Source of the DNA: Candidatus Falkowbacteria bacterium CG02_land_8_20_14_3_00_36_14
Lineage (GTDB): Bacteria > Patescibacteriota > Patescibacteriia > Patescibacteriales > UM-FILTER-36-11
NCBI GenBank assembly: GCA_002781265.1
Contig: PETS01000132.1
Coordinates: 1 to 11,142, forward strand
Direction: 5' to 3'
Length of the DNA stretch: 11,142 nt
The position numbers were made by a program, and so were the translations under genes. This document shows positions 6,317 through 11,142 of this stretch, one piece after another. Position 1 is the first letter of the stretch. Every line of letters begins with the position of its first letter. Below the pieces are notes generated by a model, which saw only the letters and a list, made by a program, of their open reading frames with translations, was not told the origin of the DNA and searched no databases.

Positions 6317-9058
6317 TTAAAATATATTTAATTCCGTAATTAAAGCCCAATATTTATCAGTATCCAAGCTATCTTCTATGCGCCAGCCGTTAGGGCCGAC
6401 ATTTATTTCCGGCTGATTAGCGGGATAATGCCAAATAATTTTCATATTGGCGGGCAGGGTCAGGCGGGAATTTATTTTTTCGGCTTTGGCTCCGGATTGT
6501 TTTTGCACATACAAAGAATAAGGAATATTCTGCTTTTTGTCTGGCTGGGCTAATGATATTAATTTATCAATTAAACCGTTGGCGCTGTCTTCCGGCTTGA
6601 CAATGGCAAAAGGCAATTTATATTTTAGATGAATAATTGCCGTTTCGCCCGGGTCAACCATGGACCAATTGGCAAACACGGTATAACCGGCTTCGGTATA
6701 AATATTGGTACCGCTAGCTCCATCAATTTGCGCCGAGGATTCCTGATCAAAAACATCCTGGTCGTTCTGCCAAAAATCTTCCGGCTGGCTGAAGTAGATA
6801 TCATCCGGCTTTTTAAAGCCGTCGGCGGCTATCAATTCAGCGCCCAAGGGCACATAAATTCTCATCCAATCAACATTGCGCACGCCGGTAAAAAGCTCAT
6901 TTTTTATTCCGGTATGGGCGCGCTTTATTTCTACCGAATCAATGATGCTGCCGTCAACCTGAATTTCGGCTTGATGGCTGATTTCCTCTTCAATTACCCG
7001 GTCTGTTTTCTGGCCAGCGATATTCGTATTAATAACCGATAAATAATCCCATTTAGTATGAACAATCCTTCCGTCCCAGCCGTATTTCTCTATTTTTTCC
7101 TGCAATTCATTATCAGTAAAATAAAATAAAATTTGCTTGGTTTTGACATTCTTTCCAAATAAATTAATTAAACTGACCAGATTATTGCCGTTGGCTATAT
7201 CGGGCGGATTATTTATTAATTTCAGCAACAGATCGCCTATTATTTTTTTAGGTTTGTGGTAATTAATTTCCGCGGGAAAATTGGTAATTTTAGACGGCGG
7301 TTCTGCTGCCAATTCGTCAGTAGAGGCGATAGCTTCCTGTCCGGCAATTTCGGCAGAATTTGCCGGAGATAAAAGCGGCGGCGTACTGGTAGAAAAAGAA
7401 GATTGGTCAATATTATTTTTTTCCACTATTTTTTGCAAATTGTCGATTAAATTATCCGCTGTCAATATTACTCCGTATGCCTCTGACATATCTATCGGGC
7501 CGAAAATATCCAAAAAATCCGCAAAAACATTCGGCGTAAAGCTGATAACGCCGTCAACTGTCGGACCGCCGCTTTTATCATAAAACCACATTAGCTTTTT
7601 GGCGGAAGTCGGCCAATCCGGCCACCAATTAGCATCCCAAAAATACCATAAAGGATTAACAAGCTGGAGCGGTTTGGGCGCCTTAATTAATACTGATAGC
7701 CCCCCTTCCGTGTCATAACTGCCTCCGGCGGGAACTTCAATATTTTTAATTTTGCCATTGGCGAAATCCAATAAGGCATAACTGCCGATAAATCCGCCGG
7801 TGGCGCGCAATTCCGTGTTATTCTGAAAAATCAATAAATATCTCTTGTTGGCAAAGTTTCCTAAAAAAATACTCAAGTTATTAAGCAAGTCTTCAAATTC
7901 AAGCAAACTTTCATCCAATAATACTGATCTATTCCTGACTAAAATAAATTGATCGCGATAATCTTCCGGTATATTGTTTGAATTTATATTTTCCAATCCC
8001 ATTCTTAAATCAGAGCTGCTTATTATAGCTGTATGCAAATAATCGCTTAATCGGGCAATTTTTTCTTTCAAATTGCCATTATCGCCGTTCAATAAAAAAT
8101 TAATAGCTACGCTTAAACTATCGGCCAGTCTGGATGCTTTCTCTCCGGCGGACAGGATATGCCTTGACTCTGAAGCTAGTCGCCAGTTTTCGTTGGGAGC
8201 GATTGAGGCGAGAATAAAAAGAATATCGTTTATTTTATCCGTTTCCTCTTTGGCTTTTAAAAAATTGCTGCCGGCTTTATTAAAATTTTGGACGGCGCTG
8301 CCAAAATCCAGATCCTTGGCAAAATTTATTCCGGAAATAAAATCCGCCGTCGCCAGAGAACCGGCGCCGATTATGGCTTCGCCTTGGCCGGCTATATCAA
8401 ATGATTTGTAATAAGTGAGTGCTTTTAACGGCAAGACTAATATTACTAATACTAAGGCAAACGACAAAACTTTAGGGCGCAACTTGATACGGCAGGAGGC
8501 AAGTATTTTATTTTTATTTTGATTTTTAGCCGGAAGCGGATAAGAATGTTTTTTCTTTGGAATAAAAGAAAAAATATGCTTTAAGACAGATAAAGGCTTT
8601 AATAAGGAAATCAAGGCAAAATACGCAAATCTGGCCAAGAATAATGCCAGCCACCCCAGTTTATGGAAAAATCTGTAAAAAAATATTAAAAATCGGCCAA
8701 TAAATTTAAAAGCGAAGAATATAAATTCAAATATAAATAATTTTTTTATTCCGGACTTTATTAAATTGCTATAATTATTCGCCCGAGAAATATTTTTTGC
8801 CGGTTTAGGCGGTCTTTTTCCATTTTTTGCCTGGAAAAATTTATTAAAGAACAAACCTGGTTTGGCTTTAATAATCCTAAAATTATTCTTCCCTGTCTTA
8901 AAAATTTCATAAAATCTATTTTTTATAAAATCTAGCTTAATTTTTTCTTCTTTTTTTATAATCTCATCTTCTAATTTATTTTTTAAATCCACCACAAAAC
9001 GAGACGAACGGACGTCTTCGGCCACATAAATATTATTCAATTTTTTATGGTTAAGCAT
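6317..9058 (-). CDS. DUF4012 domain membrane protein
   Basis: A 913-aa protein with a long basic cytoplasmic N-terminus (1-105). A Phe-rich hydrophobic stretch (about 107-158) may form a membrane hairpin, followed by a second basic linker and a clear transmembrane helix (about 197-215). The remaining ~700 residues are probably extracytoplasmic. DUF4012 is recognised from NNTELRATGGFIGSYALLDF (413-432) and the following GGPTVDGVISFTP block (497-509). DUF4012 has no established biochemical activity that I know of; members often sit near exopolysaccharide or cell-envelope genes, which fits the glycosyltransferase upstream and the ligase-like gene downstream. A Ser/Pro/Ala/Glu-rich spacer (about 553-590) splits the exported part. 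The gene starts 40 nt after the 106-aa gene. The ATG is the first in frame and is preceded by AAAAGTCCCC rather than a Shine-Dalgarno. The family call is good; a function cannot be given. Confidence 0.87.
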   Translation of the reverse strand: MLNHKKLNNIYVAEDVRSSRFVVDLKNKLEDEIIKKEEKIKLDFIKNRFYEIFKTGKNNFRIIKAKPGLFFNKFFQAKNGKRPPKPAKNISRANNYSNLIKSGIKKLFIFEFIFFAFKFIGRFLIFFYRFFHKLGWLALFLARFAYFALISLLKPLSVLKHIFSFIPKKKHSYPLPAKNQNKNKILASCRIKLRPKVLSFALVLVILVLPLKALTYYKSFDIAGQGEAIIGAGSLATADFISGINFAKDLDFGSAVQNFNKAGSNFLKAKEETDKINDILFILASIAPNENWRLASESRHILSAGEKASRLADSLSVAINFLLNGDNGNLKEKIARLSDYLHTAIISSSDLRMGLENINSNNIPEDYRDQFILVRNRSVLLDESLLEFEDLLNNLSIFLGNFANKRYLLIFQNNTELRATGGFIGSYALLDFANGKIKNIEVPAGGSYDTEGGLSVLIKAPKPLQLVNPLWYFWDANWWPDWPTSAKKLMWFYDKSGGPTVDGVISFTPNVFADFLDIFGPIDMSEAYGVILTADNLIDNLQKIVEKNNIDQSSFSTSTPPLLSPANSAEIAGQEAIASTDELAAEPPSKITNFPAEINYHKPKKIIGDLLLKLINNPPDIANGNNLVSLINLFGKNVKTKQILFYFTDNELQEKIEKYGWDGRIVHTKWDYLSVINTNIAGQKTDRVIEEEISHQAEIQVDGSIIDSVEIKRAHTGIKNELFTGVRNVDWMRIYVPLGAELIAADGFKKPDDIYFSQPEDFWQNDQDVFDQESSAQIDGASGTNIYTEAGYTVFANWSMVDPGETAIIHLKYKLPFAIVKPEDSANGLIDKLISLAQPDKKQNIPYSLYVQKQSGAKAEKINSRLTLPANMKIIWHYPANQPEINVGPNGWRIEDSLDTDKYWALITELNIF

Positions 9059-9098
9059 GGGGACTTTTCAAAATAAAATGTATAAATTAATAAAATTT

Positions 9099-9419
9099 TC
9101 AATTCTTTTTAGATCTTACACTATTAATTATACTGCCAATAATTATACCTAGTATAGAAAAAGATAAACTATAAAGCGTATATACTGCGTTGAGAACAAC
9201 ACCTAAATCAGCCTCACTATTTATTTTTCCCAATAAACTATTTGTTAATATGCCTATTAAAGTTATTACAGCTAAAATTAAAGAAGGAAATGATCCAATT
9301 ATTAATCCTTTTAACCAATTTTTTTTTATTCTTTTAATTCTAAATAAACCATATAAAGCTGATAAAATAATTATAATCATTAAAATACTAATTATCCAAT
9401 ACCAATATATTATATCCAT
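9099..9419 (-). CDS. Small integral membrane protein, unknown function
   Basis: A 106-aa very hydrophobic protein with three predicted transmembrane segments (about 3-27, 37-60 and 72-100), a basic loop (FRIKRIKKNW, 26-35) and a basic C-terminus (RSKKN). By the positive-inside rule the 28-36 loop and the C-terminus would both face the cytoplasm. I recognise no family. The ATG lies inside the last codons of the glycosyltransferase gene (10-nt overlap of the two reading frames), and no Shine-Dalgarno is visible, so it may be translated by re-initiation. A shorter start at M14 would destroy the first helix and is less likely. The DNA here is visibly poorer in G+C than either neighbour and lacks their GCC/GGC-rich stretches, which could mean recent acquisition or weak codon selection. 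Position between a glycosyltransferase and DUF4012 suggests an envelope role, but only by context. Confidence 0.65.
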   Translation of the reverse strand: MDIIYWYWIISILMIIIILSALYGLFRIKRIKKNWLKGLIIGSFPSLILAVITLIGILTNSLLGKINSEADLGVVLNAVYTLYSLSFSILGIIIGSIINSVRSKKN

Positions 9420-10597
9420 ATGTTTAATTTATAAATATTTAAAGTTTCGGCGGCGCATTTTTCCCAGCTGTATTTTTTAATCTGCGCTCTGCCTTGGCTA
9501 ATCAATTCTTGACGCATGCTGCCGTTATTAATAATTGATTCAATTTGCGTTTGCATTTCTTCTTCGCTTTCCGGATTAAAATAAACGGCCGCTTGGCCCA
9601 AAACCTCAGGCAAGCTGGATTTATTAGAGCTTAATACCGGGCAATCGTTGACCATGGCTTCCAAAGCCGGCAGTCCGAATCCTTCATAATAAGAAGGAAA
9701 AATATAAACCACGGCATTTTTATATAAAATCCGCAAATGGCTGTCCGGAACGTATCCTAAAAATTTTACAAAATCATTTTTATCCAGTTTATTATACAAA
9801 TTCTGTCCACGGGCAAAATCTTTTATATTCTTATAAAAATAATCTTCTTTGCCTACTAAAACTAGGCTTAAATTCCTGTATTTTTTAATAATGGCGGAAA
9901 AAACTTTAATTAATTTTTCTAAATTTTTATGGGGATAAGCATTGCCGGTATAAAGCAAATACGGATTATTTATATTATACCCTAAAAGGATCTTATTGTC
10001 ATCTAAATTCATTTCATCTTTTGATTCCTTTTTAGACAGCGTTGATACGCCTTCATATATCACTGTTATTTTATCAGGATCAATTTTAAATTCATTTATA
10101 ATATCTTGCTTGGTAAAATTGGAGACGGCGATTATTTTTTTCGCTCTTTTAACCGCGGACCAAATTACTGCTTTATAAAATAGAAGCTTAATCTTATAAA
10201 TAAACGGATTTAAGGTAGTGGCCCGCTCGTCTGGAAATTTATGGACTATCAAATCATGGATGGTAACGATAAATTTTTTCGGATAAAAAATCGGCGCGTT
10301 AAAATGAGGGAAATGGACTATATCCAATTTTTCTTTCATAAGTATCATAGGAAATAAAATTTGTTCCGCCAGCGTATACCACCTGATATCTGCCAAAACT
10401 TTTTTGACATTAGGGTTTTCTGTTTTAAATTTATCAAAATTTTCCTTGGTCAAAAAAACAACATATTGATTCTCGTTGTCAATCTTAATTATATTATCAA
10501 CCAATTCCTGAGTATAACGCCCCAGCCCCTTGCCGATTGGCCCGTAAAACCGCGCGTCAATCCCGATTCTTTTAATTTTTTTATTATTTATTACCAT
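9410..10597 (-). CDS. GT4-family glycosyltransferase
   Basis: A 395-aa GT-B fold glycosyltransferase of the GT4 (group 1) type. The N-terminal Rossmann domain opens with GIDARFYGPIGKGLGRYTQ (12-30), the glycine-rich acceptor-side loop. VTIHDL (111-116) supplies the conserved HD, and AVSNFTKQDI (157-166) is the usual link region. The C-terminal nucleotide-sugar domain begins near 208; YTGNAYPHKNL (216-226) is the phosphate-binding stretch, and the E-x7-E signature is EGFGLPALE (305-313, with E305 and E313). There is no membrane segment, so it is expected to act at the cytoplasmic face on nucleotide-sugar donors during glycan assembly. The particular sugar cannot be deduced. Length is normal for the family. 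An extended -10 box ends 6 nt before the ATG, so the mRNA may begin at the start codon itself. It overlaps the next gene by 10 nt. Confidence 0.93.
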   Translation of the reverse strand: MVINNKKIKRIGIDARFYGPIGKGLGRYTQELVDNIIKIDNENQYVVFLTKENFDKFKTENPNVKKVLADIRWYTLAEQILFPMILMKEKLDIVHFPHFNAPIFYPKKFIVTIHDLIVHKFPDERATTLNPFIYKIKLLFYKAVIWSAVKRAKKIIAVSNFTKQDIINEFKIDPDKITVIYEGVSTLSKKESKDEMNLDDNKILLGYNINNPYLLYTGNAYPHKNLEKLIKVFSAIIKKYRNLSLVLVGKEDYFYKNIKDFARGQNLYNKLDKNDFVKFLGYVPDSHLRILYKNAVVYIFPSYYEGFGLPALEAMVNDCPVLSSNKSSLPEVLGQAAVYFNPESEEEMQTQIESIINNGSMRQELISQGRAQIKKYSWEKCAAETLNIYKLNIWI

Positions 10598-10603
10598 TGA
10601 TAT

Positions 10604-10612
10604 ATTATAGCA
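10604..10612 (-). promoter_or_regulatory. Extended -10 promoter placing the start site at the GT4 start codon
   Basis: On the minus strand the sequence reads TGCTATAATATATCAATG, a perfect TATAAT with an extended-10 TGn. Counting the hexamer as -12 to -7 puts +1 at 10597, the A of the ATG, implying a leaderless mRNA. No good -35 is visible (best TTTATA, 19 bp away), which is tolerated for extended -10 promoters. AT-rich DNA produces such boxes by chance, so this is a moderate call. Confidence 0.5.
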
Positions 10613-10631
10613 TAAATATATTTTTTTATAT

Positions 10632-10766
10632 AAAAAAACGACTGCCTATAAAAGTATTAAATCGTCATTGCAAGCGACCGAAGGTGCGCGGCAATCTCAT
10701 AATTTTTGCACTTTCCCCGAGATTACTTTGTCGCTTCGCTCCTCGCAATGACAATTTTAGACAGTC
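10632..10766 (-). terminator. Probable terminator of the 89-aa gene, loop enlarged by the inserted repeat
   Basis: Minus-strand arms GACTGTCTAAAA (10766-10755) and TTTTATAGGCAGTC (10653-10640) pair with one G-U pair and a 2-nt bulge, and are followed by G and seven T residues (10638-10632). This is an intrinsic terminator pattern, except that the loop holds the 89-bp dispersed repeat. Without it the loop would be about 12 nt. Whether it still terminates with the extra hairpin in the loop is unknown. Confidence 0.5.
10664..10752. repeat. MITE-like dispersed repeat with GTCATTGC termini
   Basis: The ends are an inverted repeat, GTCATTGC at 10664-10671 and GCAATGAC at 10745-10752, with further imperfect pairing of CGAAG-type sequence just inside. 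An inner inverted pair, AATCTC (10693-10698) and GAGATT (10719-10724), gives a second stem. The interior GCGAGGAGCGAAGCGAC (minus strand) is the kind of sequence commonly found as short non-autonomous palindromic elements in many bacterial genomes. It is noticeably richer in G+C than its surroundings and carries no transposase. No clean target-site duplication was seen. Confidence 0.7.
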
Positions 10767-10934
10767 AGTAATTAATTTGTTTTTTTTCTTTCTTTTTTTT
10801 GCTTCTTGCATTATTTTTCTTAATTCTTCTTCTGACAATTTCTTTCTACTGCTTGGCTCCGGGCATTGTTCGTCCGGATTATGGAATTCTCCGCATGCTC
10901 CGCAATAATAAGCATCCATTCTGTTTATTTCCAT
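10665..10934 (-). CDS. Small zinc-knuckle-like protein with repeat-derived C-terminus
   Basis: An 89-aa ORF with the best ribosome binding site in the window: AAGGAG ends 8 nt before the ATG (AAGGAGTGATAAAATG), which fixes M1 as the start. Residues 11-24 contain C-x2-C-x3-H-x5-C (C11, C14, H18, C24), a compact zinc-knuckle-like pattern. A very charged helix rich in Lys and Glu follows (30-54), which could bind RNA or DNA. I do not recognise a family. From residue 61 onward the frame runs into a dispersed MITE-like repeat (10664-10752), so LRGAKRQSNL and the rest are not ancestral protein. Removing the repeat would give a 62-aa protein ending just past it at TAA. It lies 67 nt upstream of the glycosyltransferase, with a terminator-like hairpin between, so it is probably a separate transcription unit. 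Confidence 0.6.
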   Translation of the reverse strand: MEINRMDAYYCGACGEFHNPDEQCPEPSSRKKLSEEELRKIMQEAKKRKKKNKLITDCLKLSLRGAKRQSNLGESAKIMRLPRTFGRLQ

Positions 10935-11142
10935 TTTATCACTCCTTATAGAAAAAAACTTTTTGAATGACCAATATTAATACATTAGCAAATCTATAAA
11001 ATAAAGTAAATAATATATGCCATTAAAAACTAAAAAAAGATTTATCATTTATAAACTGGCTTTTTGCCATCCAGCCGTAGTTTATCCGCCTCCGGAGGGA
11101 GCCGGAATCCATGGTTAAGCTCGTCTAAACACTGTTGTTAAA
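10935..11142. other. Right-end intergenic sequence with hairpin and GC-rich palindrome
   Basis: Apart from the ribosome binding site of the 89-aa gene, no gene is supported. ATAAACTGGCT (11051-11061) pairs with AGCC-gt-AGTTTAT (11073-11085) to form a hairpin with a 2-nt bulge. It is followed by the 10-bp palindrome CCTCCGGAGG (11089-11098) and GGAATCCATGG, which resembles the edge of the dispersed repeats seen elsewhere. The element may continue past the window. Confidence 0.4.

Noticed and set aside
6629..7042. 137-codon plus-strand frame antisense to the DUF4012 gene
   Set aside because: It lies wholly inside a well-supported gene on the other strand and shows no recognisable domain or ribosome binding site.
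9059..9102. Promoter before the DUF4012 gene (TTGAAA at 9102-9097, TATACA at 9084-9079)
   Set aside because: The spacing between the two hexamers is only 12 bp, too short for a usual sigma-70-type promoter.
10597..10908. 103-codon plus-strand frame across the dispersed repeat
   Set aside because: It is repeat-derived (peptides such as LLCRFAPRND) and antisense to the 89-aa gene, which has a strong ribosome binding site.
11010..11112. Short minus-strand ORF starting MDSGSLRRR at the right edge
   Set aside because: The start lies in repeat-like GC-rich palindrome sequence, there is no ribosome binding site, and it is only about 29 codons long.

Overview
The window looks like chromosomal DNA from an uncultivated, AT-rich bacterium of the candidate phyla radiation (Patescibacteria, probably Parcubacteria-like). 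This is an inference from protein style: a GT4 glycosyltransferase opening with a Parcubacteria-type IDARFYGPIGKGLGRYTQ motif, a DUF4012 membrane protein, a DUF11/Ig-like surface protein, an O-antigen-ligase/TPR fusion, and palindromic repeats typical of such genomes. TGA is used as a stop and no in-frame TGA was seen, so the standard bacterial code fits.

All seven genes I accept lie on the minus strand and are read from right to left. In transcription order they are: an 89-aa zinc-knuckle-like protein (10934-10665); a GT4 glycosyltransferase (10597-9410); a 106-aa membrane protein overlapping its end (9419-9099); a 913-aa DUF4012 membrane protein (9058-6317); a 666-aa single-pass DUF11-like surface protein (6310-4310); tRNA-guanine transglycosylase Tgt (4290-3085); and an 826-aa O-antigen ligase-like polymerase with C-terminal TPRs (3011-531). 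The last six are tightly packed (10-nt overlap, then gaps of 40, 6, 19 and 73 nt) and end at a strong bidirectional terminator (480-516). Apart from tgt, the recognisable products point to building or displaying a cell-surface glycan. Tgt is the odd member.

The most notable points are: (i) a Tgt that keeps its catalytic aspartates but has lost all four zinc ligands and has an altered base-recognition loop; (ii) three tandem 28-bp GC-rich palindromic units inside tgt, whose total of 84 bp keeps the frame; (iii) a MITE-like repeat that appears to have landed in the terminator loop of the 89-aa gene and rewritten its C-terminus; (iv) an apparent leaderless promoter for the glycosyltransferase, in a window where only one of seven genes has a clear Shine-Dalgarno sequence.

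The flanks are non-coding. Positions 1-240 are extremely AT-rich with a perfect DnaA-box 9-mer. Positions 241-453 hold a cluster of ATTCCC...GGGAAT palindromes. Positions 10935-11142 hold a hairpin and a GC-rich palindrome but no convincing gene.
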